Assembly (NCBI GenBank): GCA_009740415.1
Contig: WOYE01000009.1
Coordinates: forward strand, 682,001 to 746,000
Reading direction: 5' to 3'
DNA length: 64,000 nt
Origin: Planococcaceae bacterium Storch 2/2-2
GTDB lineage: Bacteria > Bacillota > Bacilli > Bacillales_A > Planococcaceae
Part shown: one piece after another, positions 34,979-44,575 of the stretch
Layout: every line of letters begins with the position of its first letter
Numbering within the stretch: position 1 is the stretch's first letter
Program-made: the position numbers and the translations under genes
The notes under the pieces: model-generated
Seen by the model: only the letters and a program-made list of their open reading frames with translations
Told to the model about the DNA's origin: nothing
Databases searched by the model: none

Positions 34979-35652
34979 TTTTGATCCTCCACTACTTTTT
35001 GAATCTCTTCCATTTTTTCTTCTTCTTTCAATCGAAATAAAAACTCTACGCGACGTGATCCATCCGCATCGTAACTTCCATCTTCTTTATAGACCGGCAC
35101 GACATTGCTTCGTCCGTTTGCCGTCACTACTTGTTTCGAATACTCTTGCTGCTCAAACTTCGGAAAATCTTTCGAATAAATAATTTTCAATACGGAAAAT
35201 GCGCGTTCTTGTGATAAACCAAGATTGTACAAATACTCTCCTGTATTGTCGGCATGCCCTTCAATAATGATTGAAGCGATATCGTCTCGATATTTATCTT
35301 GCAACAAAATATCTAAATACTTTGGAATAAATTGAGCGAGTGTCTTTTTTCCTTCAGCTGTAATTTCAGCTGAGTTGTACGCGTATAAAATATTCGTCGC
35401 TAACTGAATAGCTCCTGTATTCGGATCGATGACTAAATCGATATTAGAATCTTCAAATTCAGCCATCAACGCTGCGATAATATCATTTTTAACTCCTTTA
35501 ATGTCTTCGATCTGCTGTTCCTTTTCTGCTAAATCTTCACGGTAATCAAAGACGACGACAGCGAGTAGAAGAACAAATACCATGAGTAAAGCACTCATCA
35601 TATCAGCAAACGACATCCAGTAATTCGGGGATTGGCTTCCTTTTCTCCGCAT
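34975..35652 (-). CDS. zorB: Zorya ZorB, MotB/OmpA-like motor subunit
   Basis: 225 residues: an N-terminal single membrane helix with SFADMMSALLMVF, in which Asp17 is the expected ion-carrying residue as in MotB, ExbD and ZorB. A linker and an OmpA/MotB peptidoglycan-binding domain with IIIEGHADNTGEYLYNLGLS and ANGRSNVVPV follow. It shares a base with the zorA stop. ZorA and ZorB form the 5:2 ion-driven inner-membrane motor of Zorya. The OmpA domain should grip peptidoglycan outside the membrane. Confidence 0.96.
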   Translation of the reverse strand: MRRKGSQSPNYWMSFADMMSALLMVFVLLLAVVVFDYREDLAEKEQQIEDIKGVKNDIIAALMAEFEDSNIDLVIDPNTGAIQLATNILYAYNSAEITAEGKKTLAQFIPKYLDILLQDKYRDDIASIIIEGHADNTGEYLYNLGLSQERAFSVLKIIYSKDFPKFEQQEYSKQVVTANGRSNVVPVYKEDGSYDADGSRRVEFLFRLKEEEKMEEIQKVVEDQK

Positions 35653-37169
35653 TAGCCTCTACCTTTCGTTCGTTGTAGCGTCTCTACCGTTTGTTGCATC
35701 GTTTCCGTGAGCGCCTCTTGTGACTCCAAATACGCTCCCGATAACGACTTAAAGTGTTGCACGACGGTAACGAGTTCTTTTTCAAACGTTTGGAACGTCG
35801 TCGTTAAACCTTTCTCCAATCCTTCCGAGAACTGTTCCATCGTCTCATCTAACTGAAGACGTGTTCGTTCAAACGTTTCCGCAGTAGATTCCCATTGCTC
35901 TTTTCCATACGCTACTTGTTGGGTCACTTCACCGATTTGACGATCTGACAAAGCAGTAAAATCTTTTAAGTACGTGAGGACGTCTTCATTCCACACTTTT
36001 AAATGAGGAATGAGCTCTGCTTGACGTTCTTGAAGCACATCGAGTTGATCTTTCGAATCGTGCAGAGCAGTCGCCACCGCTTCCATTTGTTCTGTCGCTG
36101 GTTGTAACTTCTCCGTAATCGATTCCGTCTGTTCGAGAAGCATCATGTTTTTCTCATTCGCTTGTAAATAAGCACGGGAAGCTTCATCGAGCTGTTCTGC
36201 TAATTCGCTAAAGCGACTCGTCATTAACTCGACGTTCGACGTCAAACGTTCTACAAATGATTCTTGCGAGTCCTGTAGCGAGGCAACGAGGGTTGAGCTC
36301 AAGTCGCTTCCTTGATTACGCGTTAACTCAATTTGTTCACTCGTCAACTCACTTTGACGTTCTAATTGTTCGCTCATTTGTGTAAAGTTATGAAACAACT
36401 GTTCAGAAAATGGAGTGAATTGCTGCTCCATTAAATCGGTTAAAGCAGTCGTAAATTGTTCAGCCTGTTGACGCGAAATGGCTTCCAATCGTTGCAATAA
36501 CAACTCTTCATCATCGGCATCGAGCAAATAAGAGAGCTCGTTCGAATGCCAATCGACAGCCGCTTCCAATCGCTTTGTCGAAGAGCGATCGAATCGTAAC
36601 CAAAGTAGCGATAAGACGAGACCGACAATCGATGTAAAGAACGCCGTCGTCATCCCGCTAATTAAATTTTGAATCCCTTCTTTTAAAACATCTGGCTCCA
36701 AACTGCTTAATCCTGACAAACCGTAAGCGAGACCGATAAATGTTCCGAGCACACCGATCGAAGTATGGATCCCGCCGCCTACGTTTAAAATTTGGCGATC
36801 CCCAACCGCACGGTACAACGCATCAGGTCCGAAATAAGGACTGACATTTAACCGTTCTGTTTTTTTCTTATTTTGAACACGTTTGTAATACTTCTGCCAT
36901 TGGCCGACATACTTTGAACGTTCATCTTCTTGCTCAAAAATCTCGTTGATTTGGTAATTCCCTAACGATTCGCGATCGCTTTCTTCAAACGCACGCCTTA
37001 CATTTTTAAATGTTTTCAACTCAAGATTCGTCACCTTATTTTGTCGAATGCGTAAAACGACATAAACGATCAGCTGAATGACAATGTAGACGACAGTAAA
37101 TATTGGGAGTTTCCAAATGAACGGATCGTTCATCACTTTATGTAATAACTCTTCCTGCAATGGATGCAC
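35652..37169 (-). CDS. zorA: Zorya ZorA, MotA/TolQ-like motor subunit
   Basis: 505 residues from a GTG start after AGGAAGGAAG (a TTG three codons later is the alternative). Three membrane helices (about 18-41, 132-153, 170-192) match the MotA/TolQ/ExbB channel: IHTSIGVLGTFIGLAYGLSG and the GMTTAFFTSIVGLVLSLLW helix. From about 205 to the end lies a long coiled-coil tail (about 300 residues) with heptads. The tail is shorter than the roughly 500-residue tails of some E. coli ZorA proteins, and tail length is thought to transmit the motor signal to ZorC/D. Type I is set by zorC and zorD. Confidence 0.95.
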   Translation of the reverse strand: MHPLQEELLHKVMNDPFIWKLPIFTVVYIVIQLIVYVVLRIRQNKVTNLELKTFKNVRRAFEESDRESLGNYQINEIFEQEDERSKYVGQWQKYYKRVQNKKKTERLNVSPYFGPDALYRAVGDRQILNVGGGIHTSIGVLGTFIGLAYGLSGLSSLEPDVLKEGIQNLISGMTTAFFTSIVGLVLSLLWLRFDRSSTKRLEAAVDWHSNELSYLLDADDEELLLQRLEAISRQQAEQFTTALTDLMEQQFTPFSEQLFHNFTQMSEQLERQSELTSEQIELTRNQGSDLSSTLVASLQDSQESFVERLTSNVELMTSRFSELAEQLDEASRAYLQANEKNMMLLEQTESITEKLQPATEQMEAVATALHDSKDQLDVLQERQAELIPHLKVWNEDVLTYLKDFTALSDRQIGEVTQQVAYGKEQWESTAETFERTRLQLDETMEQFSEGLEKGLTTTFQTFEKELVTVVQHFKSLSGAYLESQEALTETMQQTVETLQRTKGRG

Positions 37170-37226
37170 CTTCCTTCCTATCCTCCTCGTTCGCTAATGA
37201 CTATCGAACGAATGATTCTCTACCCA

Positions 37227-37235
37227 ATTGTATCA
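37227..37235 (-). promoter_or_regulatory. Extended -10 promoter of zorABCD
   Basis: TGATACAAT on the minus strand (TG-N-TACAAT) lies about 58 bases before the zorA start, after the terminator of the DUF4145 gene. Confidence 0.5.
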
Positions 37236-37272
37236 AACTATATTGAAATTCCTAGCGTGCAAGCAGATTTGT

Positions 37273-37306
37273 AAAAAACCCGGTCCATTTTAAAAATGAC
37301 AAGGTT
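37273..37306 (-). terminator. Terminator of the DUF4145 gene
   Basis: An imperfect stem (ACCTTGTCATTTT with AAAATGGACCGGGT) followed by six T's on the minus strand, just after the gene stop. It separates this gene from the zorA promoter. Confidence 0.6.
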
Positions 37307-37312
37307 CCTCAC

Positions 37313-38386
37313 TTACTCGATCGAACGAATCGCTTCCCACGCTTCTTCCAACCGTTTTTTACCGATGCCGTCGTATTTGCCAAGCAGGACGAATTCACGT
37401 GGCAACGAACCGACCGTCGTCATCCCGTCGCGCTTCAATTGAGCGACTAACCCAGGCAAGCCAGGTAGCAACTGTTCATCGATAGCGACTCGCGCTCGAT
37501 CTTCCGTCATGACGATTTCTTCGCCTGCGTAAAAGATGAGCAATTCTCCGTCTCCTTTACGTTCCCGCTTCACCCGTTGCCTTCTCACTTCTTCCGCGAT
37601 GAAAAGGCGCAACTCCTCAACGAAACGCTCGGTATGGCTCACATTCCGACGCTTCACCCGCTCGTGCAAGTCATCTAACGTGTAAGGCAACTCGCTCATG
37701 AAACGAGCTTCTTGTACTTTATTGAGAGAAATGAGATACGACTCACTTTGTTCAAACCGCTGCGGCAACAACAACGCATCGCGTAAAAAGTATGGAATGT
37801 CGATCGTCTCTTCTCGAAACGTTAACGTACGGACCGTCGTCATACCAGGTAAAGAAAGACCGACTTCTTCACGTGGCGCAGAAACGTCCTTCGTCTCTCG
37901 GTGCGCAATCATTCGTTCCAATTGCTCCAGTCGCACCATCACTTCCCCTAACTCACGGGAATCCGACGCGCACAATTCAGGATCCGCATAAGCAGGATAC
38001 TCCATCGACGGTTTCACGTAAGTCGTCACGTACCATTTCATGACGTCATACAACAAATGCCAAACGAGCAACGCCCGAATCATACGAACGGTGCCAGGAT
38101 CGTGCGCTGCCTCATTTCCATACTTTCGAATCGTATGAAGCGCTTCTTGGACAGTTGGTGGAAAGTTGTACACATTCCTCGCATCGTAAATACGCTCCGA
38201 TAAACGAACCATCTCTGGAAACGTCACACCTTCATGCTCTTCCGCACGCTGCAACACGAGCTCAATCAACGTTCGACTATGCGTCACCATCGCCCGCGGG
38301 CTACGAAACACGACCCGCTCCAACTCTTCCAACAACTCCGCCATATCAGGCTCCACATCTTCCAAAAACCGATAATAATAACTCAA
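37313..38386 (-). CDS. DUF4145 (HEPN-like) domain protein next to Zorya
   Basis: About 357 residues from the TTG at 38386, which follows GGAGGCGG; the upstream TTG at 38401 leaves the ribosome site inside the gene. Residues about 15-120 match DUF4145: helices around RKYGNEAAHD (R87 to H95), a HEPN-like fold found at the front of many type I R subunits and other defence proteins. A variable middle precedes a C-terminal helix-hairpin-helix-like end (FVLLGKYDGIGKKRLEEA), suggesting nucleic-acid binding. It has its own promoter and terminator upstream of zorA. The same domain heads the 1060-residue protein at 49564-52746. Confidence 0.78.
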   Translation of the reverse strand: MSYYYRFLEDVEPDMAELLEELERVVFRSPRAMVTHSRTLIELVLQRAEEHEGVTFPEMVRLSERIYDARNVYNFPPTVQEALHTIRKYGNEAAHDPGTVRMIRALLVWHLLYDVMKWYVTTYVKPSMEYPAYADPELCASDSRELGEVMVRLEQLERMIAHRETKDVSAPREEVGLSLPGMTTVRTLTFREETIDIPYFLRDALLLPQRFEQSESYLISLNKVQEARFMSELPYTLDDLHERVKRRNVSHTERFVEELRLFIAEEVRRQRVKRERKGDGELLIFYAGEEIVMTEDRARVAIDEQLLPGLPGLVAQLKRDGMTTVGSLPREFVLLGKYDGIGKKRLEEAWEAIRSIE

Positions 38387-38640
38387 CCGCTCCGCCTCCA
38401 ATCATTTATCTGATTTTTATTATACACGAATCTTTAGGTCCAGCTCATAAGCCACGAACCGATTTCTAAGTACACCTGTAGTTTTAAAAATATTACTGAT
38501 AATTAAAATCAAATATACCAATTGATTTTAATTATTCTATAGTCTTCAAATCAATGGTTATATTAGTAAAATACTAATAAATCACTCAAAGAAAGAATTT
38601 GATTTGTTTAGCACCTATCGAATCCATGTTAAAAAAATTA
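38387..38640. other. AT-rich gap before the IS relic
   Basis: No gene seen. It contains the likely TATAAT -10 (about 38418-38423) for the DUF4145 gene and otherwise low-complexity A/T sequence. Confidence 0.5.
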
Positions 38641-38643
38641 AAC

Positions 38644-39000
38644 GAGGCTGGGACAAAACCTATCCAAATGAAAACCCAGTAGCGATTTACATTGATTCGT
38701 AAATCGCTACTGGGTTTCTTTTATGACACACCTTCGGTCGGTAAGCTTGCCGTGGGCTCTCTCTCCCGCAGACGTCTACCGACCGAAAGGTTGGTTAATG
38801 ATAGATAAATTGAAGTACAAAAAGGACATCCCTTGATAGAATTAAAGTGACCAAACCAAATTCTGAAAGGGAGTGTCCTTATGTTTAAAGGTTATAGGAT
38901 GAATCAGTTAGTTTTGCCAAACGATTGAGAGATTTCGTTACAGGACAGCGATATCGCTTTTTATATTCAGCATTTGAATGAAGTAAAGTGGACCTCGATG
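38644..39000 (+). mobile_element. IS1182-type element relic
   Basis: The left end GAGGCTGGGACAAAAC is a common terminus of IS1182-family elements in Firmicutes. A 19-bp perfect hairpin (AAACCCAGTAGCGATTTAC, 38672-38717) with an 8-base loop, typical of the terminator that shields these elements, follows. A second inverted repeat (CTTCGGTCGGTA with TACCGACCGAAAG, 38731-38790) precedes the transposase start. Only the first 45 codons of transposase remain, so the right end is deleted; 39001-39108 has no gene. Confidence 0.7.
38881..39000 (+). pseudogene. Truncated IS1182 transposase
   Basis: Reading from ATG at 38881: MFKGYRMNQLVLPND, stop (TGA), EISLQDSDIAFYIQHLNEV, then unrelated sequence. This is the N-terminus of IS1182 transposases (the block around L-E-I-x-L-x-E-N-D-I-A) with an in-frame stop and loss of the DDE domain. 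It is a dead fragment. Confidence 0.75.
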
Positions 39001-39108
39001 TCCATTAAAAATCCCTTTAAAGTTGCAACTAAAGATTTTTACTACGTCATTTAATCGGTATGCTTTATTTATTTTCAAAAATAAAAGCCTATAACCAATA
39101 CTTTAAAT

Positions 39109-42100
39109 TTATTCCATGGGCTTGATATTCTGCTCGATGAATCTAATTTCTCCTTCACGCAGATTATATTTTTTATATAATTGAGCATCTATTTCTTTTA
39201 TCGTCTTAGACCAATCTATATCAGATCCTCTTGTAAAAGATTGGTAAGGTATATTAGACCAAGTAGCTCTTTTATTATCTTGCGTCACTTTTAAGGTTCC
39301 CAATAGAGAACGAAGGAATTTTGTCTTAATATATTTCGCTAACGACTGTGCCTCATACTCTGTATCAAATGCTCCCATACTAATAAAAGTTTGAGTATGC
39401 CCTTCTAAAGGTCGAGATACAACTGGTTCCGTAAGAGATTCTCCAAAAGCGCCACTACCATTTGATTTTGCTAAGAAAACTTTATACTTCAATAAATTCG
39501 GATGATCTTCTACATAATCCGACCTTATCCATTTATAGACTCGCTGGTTATTTTCTCTTCCATAAAATTTATAATGCTGTCTATCTACCTCTGGCTGATG
39601 ATCTAAAAAAACAAAGGGAAGCTTTTTAAAAATGTTTGTCATAATAGAATATTCATGACCTTTGCTTAAAAGATTCTTCGCTTCTGGGAAATCCTTATGC
39701 AATTGCTTAGTGAACCTGTAACTCTCAGGCGCGTGAACAATGTCACTTAGTGGAATAAACTTCTTTTGTTTGACTTTCTTCAAAATCATTCTTAACTCAT
39801 CATGAACAACGAATGTTTCAATGGCTCCATATTTTGCATTCGAATCTCTATACGTAATAGCAATTCCACCCTTTATATCAGTGCTCGGAAAAACAGAAGC
39901 GCTCTCATCAAAATACTTGACCACTTTTAAATGCGTATCAGACAACATTTTTCTATTCCATGCCTTCGGTGTACTTCCTGCATTAAACAAAAAACGTGCG
40001 GGATGAATCATCATTACCTTAGGTGCTAGCTTGTACGACTCTTCTAAAAATTTATGATAGATTGGCGGTGCGTATGTTTTATTGTCTCCAATCGTCTCCT
40101 CTTGATATGGAGGATTACCTATAACAACATCAAATTTCAAATCCTCATCTCCAAATGCTTGGTATATTTCGTCTGCCAATATTCCTTGATCTGCCAATTT
40201 TAATGTGTTCAAATGGAGCAATTTGTCTGTAGAAATACCTTCTAAGTTGCCGTATACAAATTCTTTCACAATGCTGTAAATGATCTCACTTGGAGCACAA
40301 GCATATACTTGATTTTCTAGAATCCATTTTATACGTTCTTGCTCATCTGGGATTTCATCTTTCAAACCTTTGTTTAACTTCTTAACAATCTCCGTAATGT
40401 ATAAACCACTCTTTGCATACAAATCAGCAAACTTTTTTGTTCGATCACTAAAAATAGTCGGGTTTTCTTCTTCCAACTCTTGGATCATCATCTGTACAAC
40501 ACGTTTCGGTGTGAAAATCTGGTTCGTTTTTTGCGGCGGAATATAATCAAAAATATCTTCCATTAAACTTTCATCGAAATAATTGGACAGACGTTCTTTC
40601 GTATCTATGAACTCTCGAATGCTCGCATTGAATACAACTTCATTAAATAAACCTGGTACTCTTCTCTGCTTATCTTGTTCGTCTACATATGAAAAGCCAT
40701 CCCTTAGCTTTTGGAACTCTTCAATTGTAATACTTGTTATACTTTCGAACGTCACAGGATCTATATTTTTTTCAAAATTAGAAAGTGTTGTGTGACAGTC
40801 ACCATAAGCCATTAGAAAAGCAGGAATTGTACGTGAAAATCCTCTCAAATGGTCTCGAACGTCTTCTTCAGTAGTGCGCTTTTTCTTTTCTTCTTTTTTC
40901 TTAATCTGTTCTTCCACGACATTTTGAAGAGTACTATCAATTTTCTTGTTAAATTCCTCAGCAAAAAGTTTCTCTTTTTTCTTTTTAGCTACTTCATATT
41001 GCCTTTCATTCTCTCGAACTTTTTCATCATCTTTGCTCTGCTTTATCAACTCTTCTTTTTTATCAACGTACTCTTCTTCTAAATTCTTTAGCTCGTTAGA
41101 AAACTCTACTTGAGTGTCCTTGATCTGTTCCTTTAATTCATCCTCAAAATTTTTCTTTATTTCTCGAGCTTGGACTTTCGTTAAATTGAAGTCCTTTCGC
41201 ATATTCTCAATACCATCACTCACTGAACCTGTAATGGATTTCACTACCTGCTTTACTTTTTCCTCATTGTTTACAGATTCACCTATAAGATTGATAAGAT
41301 TCTTATCGGATACATACACTTTCTCTCCAAACAGTTCTTTCGTTGTGCCTATAGAAACTTCAGGTGGGATATCAATTTCACCTTCTTCATTTACAGAAAT
41401 AGAAGGTACGGGAATCGGCTTCCTTTCGCCTAGCTTCTTGTTCTTCTCTGGCGGAATTTTATCTAAAATGTCTTTAAAAGGTGAATCGCCGGAGAAAATC
41501 CCTGCGATATTAGCAAAAAGCAAGTTGCTCATAAACCCTCGTTTAACGACTTCTCGTGAGGCGATTTTTGATGGAATCATCAAAACATCCTCAGCCTCTA
41601 GTTCGTACATCGAACCCTCTTCATCTTCTGCAATCACAGGAAAGAAATTTAATAATTTCCTTATATTTTCTTTTCTATCTTCGGACTTGTTGAAATGACT
41701 TCCTGTTAAATTATTAGCTAAATCATCGTACAACCTTAACGTTCGATCGGGTGAGAAATCAAAAATATACGCATTTTCTTTTCTGTACTTATTTCCATTT
41801 TTTTCAAATTCATAAGGGTTTTGAGCGCGAAAAGCCGCCTGGAAGTATAAACTTGGTGACTCAATATTATTAAGCATGAACACGGCCGTCCATTCAGGTA
41901 TAGTGACACCTGTAGTAAGTTGTCCAACAGACAGCGTAATTGTTTTATCGTACTTTTGAATAGCTTTTTTCACTTTATCAAAACTCTTTAGATTTTCTTT
42001 ACTGTCCAAAGCTTCTTCTTCTAACGAATCGTGTAAACTAACACCATCACCAGCAGCTAACACCACATGATACCCTTTGAAAACAGGATGCTTCTTTAAG

Positions 42101-43440
42101 AGCTTTTCTAAAGCTTTAGCCGCTTTGACACGTGGTAACAACCAAAATGTATGATTGAGTTCCCTTCTATATTGCTCTGAAGCAAATGGGAATTTTCCTT
42201 TTGTCAAGTTATCTAAAAATTTGAGAACACTGGACTCATAGTAAAAATTACCATCGTCTTTCACTTTAAAAAACTCATTCAAATCAAACGCATAATCTAA
42301 ATTTTTCTCCTCAGTTATCTGGAGTCCTTTGGCTACTTTATCCTCGATCATTTTACTCATTTGGTAAGTAAATAAATTTAAAGTCGGTAAGTTTTCATAT
42401 GGGTTACTGCCTAACGATTCATTCCAATTACGTTTCGCTTCTTGTTCATCAACATACGACCAGTTGAAAATTTGTTCTTCATCAAATTTATTGTTGGCTA
42501 AAGCTTTAAATGGAGTTCCTGACAGGTGTAAAGTAAATCCTCTTTTTATTTGATTGAATGCACGGTCGGTCTTCTTTGTATCTATTCCTTCGTGCGCTTC
42601 ATCAATCACTAATACGTCCCAATCTAAACCTTGCACCCATTCTAGTTTAGAGTACGGACCTCCTGCGAATTTTGCTCCCTTTAAGTCCTGCAAAGAAATA
42701 AATGCGATTTGAGTAGGTTCTGCACATTCCGTCTTACTAATGAAGTCAATATATTCATCTCTAGTCATCGCTTTTCCTTCTAAAGCATCTGTTTCTGAAA
42801 CAAACTTCATATGTTCCTCTTGCCATGCAATAAATTTTTGAAAATCGTCAAACCACGAGTTAGCAATAGCAGGACGATTCGTTACAATCAATACGTTTTT
42901 GGCTTTAATTTTTCTAATGAAATCGTAAGTAGTTAAAGTCTTTCCAAATCTTGGTTTTGCATTCCATAAAAATTCTTTCTCCTCTATATTACTATTGTAG
43001 TACTCTAGAGTTTTTTCAATGGCCTGTCGCTGTTCACTTCGTAAAATATAATCTGATTTGTCTTCGGTAATTTGAACTTCTTCATAGTCTAAACGAATAA
43101 AGCGATCTGTCAGCTCTTCAGCTTTTCGAACATCGCCATTAAAGTAAAACCATTCGTCTGCATACCCATTAAAATCCTTTTTGGGGATGTTATTCAATAA
43201 TAAATAGCGGTGTAATTCCTTATCTCTAAACCATTCTCCATTGGATTTCTTAGCTAATCTTTCAAATAAGATTTCTGGGTTTAAACCCGCTGTACCTACT
43301 TGCTCAAAAACCCTTGTTTTTACATCTCTCGTCGTGTCGCCAATTTTTACATACCCCTCACGACCTGGGACCTCTGGTAGAGTATATCCATATATTCTAT
43401 ACTCAACTTCCTGAAACGGTTTAATCATCGTTGGTTCCAT
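39109..43440 (-). CDS. Restriction-modification large subunit: GIY-YIG + helicase + Eco57I-type methylase
   Basis: 1443 residues; the ATG shares a base with the methylase stop (TAATG), so the two are coupled. Residues about 10-110 look like a GIY-YIG/T5orf172 nuclease (YGYTLPEV...YVKIGDTTRDVKTR, then E in FRDKELHRYL). An SF2 helicase follows: Walker A-like NAKPRFGKT (lysine 167), DEAH 280-283, SGTPFKAL, SVGQLTTGVTIPEW and QAAFRAQNPYE. After a long Lys/Glu coiled coil (about 715-850) comes an N6-adenine methylase with a weak motif I (FADLYAKSGLYITEI) and catalytic NPPY (1109-1112), then a target-recognition tail. It resembles type ISP enzymes with a different nuclease. The sequence is AT-rich, suggesting transfer. 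Confidence 0.88.
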   Translation of the reverse strand: MEPTMIKPFQEVEYRIYGYTLPEVPGREGYVKIGDTTRDVKTRVFEQVGTAGLNPEILFERLAKKSNGEWFRDKELHRYLLLNNIPKKDFNGYADEWFYFNGDVRKAEELTDRFIRLDYEEVQITEDKSDYILRSEQRQAIEKTLEYYNSNIEEKEFLWNAKPRFGKTLTTYDFIRKIKAKNVLIVTNRPAIANSWFDDFQKFIAWQEEHMKFVSETDALEGKAMTRDEYIDFISKTECAEPTQIAFISLQDLKGAKFAGGPYSKLEWVQGLDWDVLVIDEAHEGIDTKKTDRAFNQIKRGFTLHLSGTPFKALANNKFDEEQIFNWSYVDEQEAKRNWNESLGSNPYENLPTLNLFTYQMSKMIEDKVAKGLQITEEKNLDYAFDLNEFFKVKDDGNFYYESSVLKFLDNLTKGKFPFASEQYRRELNHTFWLLPRVKAAKALEKLLKKHPVFKGYHVVLAAGDGVSLHDSLEEEALDSKENLKSFDKVKKAIQKYDKTITLSVGQLTTGVTIPEWTAVFMLNNIESPSLYFQAAFRAQNPYEFEKNGNKYRKENAYIFDFSPDRTLRLYDDLANNLTGSHFNKSEDRKENIRKLLNFFPVIAEDEEGSMYELEAEDVLMIPSKIASREVVKRGFMSNLLFANIAGIFSGDSPFKDILDKIPPEKNKKLGERKPIPVPSISVNEEGEIDIPPEVSIGTTKELFGEKVYVSDKNLINLIGESVNNEEKVKQVVKSITGSVSDGIENMRKDFNLTKVQAREIKKNFEDELKEQIKDTQVEFSNELKNLEEEYVDKKEELIKQSKDDEKVRENERQYEVAKKKKEKLFAEEFNKKIDSTLQNVVEEQIKKKEEKKKRTTEEDVRDHLRGFSRTIPAFLMAYGDCHTTLSNFEKNIDPVTFESITSITIEEFQKLRDGFSYVDEQDKQRRVPGLFNEVVFNASIREFIDTKERLSNYFDESLMEDIFDYIPPQKTNQIFTPKRVVQMMIQELEEENPTIFSDRTKKFADLYAKSGLYITEIVKKLNKGLKDEIPDEQERIKWILENQVYACAPSEIIYSIVKEFVYGNLEGISTDKLLHLNTLKLADQGILADEIYQAFGDEDLKFDVVIGNPPYQEETIGDNKTYAPPIYHKFLEESYKLAPKVMMIHPARFLFNAGSTPKAWNRKMLSDTHLKVVKYFDESASVFPSTDIKGGIAITYRDSNAKYGAIETFVVHDELRMILKKVKQKKFIPLSDIVHAPESYRFTKQLHKDFPEAKNLLSKGHEYSIMTNIFKKLPFVFLDHQPEVDRQHYKFYGRENNQRVYKWIRSDYVEDHPNLLKYKVFLAKSNGSGAFGESLTEPVVSRPLEGHTQTFISMGAFDTEYEAQSLAKYIKTKFLRSLLGTLKVTQDNKRATWSNIPYQSFTRGSDIDWSKTIKEIDAQLYKKYNLREGEIRFIEQNIKPME

Positions 43441-44177
43441 TATAACTCCTCCATTTCTTCTTTATAGACATCAACAATCGGAACAGGTACATAAATCATT
43501 TCTTTTCTTTCCTTCACTTCTACCTCATGCTCTTCTTCAAGAAAACTAAATATATCAAGTTGTTCTGGCTCAGAAGGTATAGACTTTAGAGACTTTCCAC
43601 TCGTATTTTTAATATTTTCATAAAGCGCGTCTAGTGTATATTCCGTTCGTTGCACTTTTAGTACTTTTGTTGTCTTCCTAAGATTTAAAGGTTTCCACTC
43701 ACTAAAAACAATAGGCTGACCACTATTTGCCTGTCTAGTTAAAAAGTTTCCATTTTCTATATTTAAAGAAATGATTTTTTTCGCACTATCTAATACATTT
43801 TTTTTTATTCGTCCTTGATGAAATTCAACTTGCTTTTGGTAACATTGATAATATTTTCCGTACATATTCATTACGCAGATTTGAGCATTATCTTCTAAAA
43901 GCTCTATCCCATAAAGCGTTGAAAGTGCCAATAACGAATAATTTTCATACTGTTTTAGATCATCATTGTATTGTTCTGATACCATTTCTAATTTCTTATC
44001 AAGAATCTCTACTAAAAAAGCGCCTTCTCCTGCTGCAGGTTCCAAAAAAGTAGCAGTTAAATTTTCGCACGATTCTCTTATACCGGGTACATCTAGCATT
44101 TCCTTGACAATCCTATTAGGTGTAAATACTTCTCCATGCTTTTGTACACGCACTTTACTTTTAATGATTCGTTCCAT
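43440..44177 (-). CDS. N6-adenine DNA methylase partner
   Basis: 245 residues. The segment HGEVFTPNRIVKEMLD and the SAM motif FLEPAAGEGAFLVEIL are classic N-6 methylase features (type I M / Eco57I group). A clear NPPY motif is not visible, and the C-terminal half is divergent. It is first in the two-gene operon and lies before the helicase-methylase subunit, so the pair may form one enzyme with the second methylase, or act as an assembly or targeting subunit. The gene is AT-rich like its partner. Promoter 44216-44244. Confidence 0.8.
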   Translation of the reverse strand: MERIIKSKVRVQKHGEVFTPNRIVKEMLDVPGIRESCENLTATFLEPAAGEGAFLVEILDKKLEMVSEQYNDDLKQYENYSLLALSTLYGIELLEDNAQICVMNMYGKYYQCYQKQVEFHQGRIKKNVLDSAKKIISLNIENGNFLTRQANSGQPIVFSEWKPLNLRKTTKVLKVQRTEYTLDALYENIKNTSGKSLKSIPSEPEQLDIFSFLEEEHEVEVKERKEMIYVPVPIVDVYKEEMEEL

Positions 44178-44180
44178 TTA

Positions 44181-44575
44181 AAATGTCCCCTAACCCAAAA
44201 TTTCTTCTAACTTTTTATGTATGAATTTACTTGCTCTCCATCAATGAACGGAGACTTGTTCTCGTATTTCCGCTTCTCTTATCATACATTTTAAAGAGCT
44301 GTCCTTCAATCAATTAAAAATGGGTTAATAAAACATTGACTCATAAACCACGACTTACTTTCTATTCATTAAGGAATAGTATAACTAATTACCTTAATAG
44401 TACTCATCTTACAAAAATTACATTATAAAATCTACTATTTTTCAACGGAAAGAGACTTTTCATTAAAGTTATTTATAAATTTCTCTAAAGTGTATTTTGA
44501 AAATTATGTGTATAATGAATTCACATATTAATGATCATGAAGAAAGAATAAATCGATGGAATAGGAGGACTCCTT
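44181..44575. other. AT-rich spacer between R-M and nitrilase-like gene
   Basis: About 395 bases without a gene. On the minus strand it holds a promoter for the R-M operon: TTGATG (44239-44244), 17 bases, TACATA (44216-44221). On the plus strand TATAAT near 44512 could serve the nitrilase-like gene. Confidence 0.5.
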
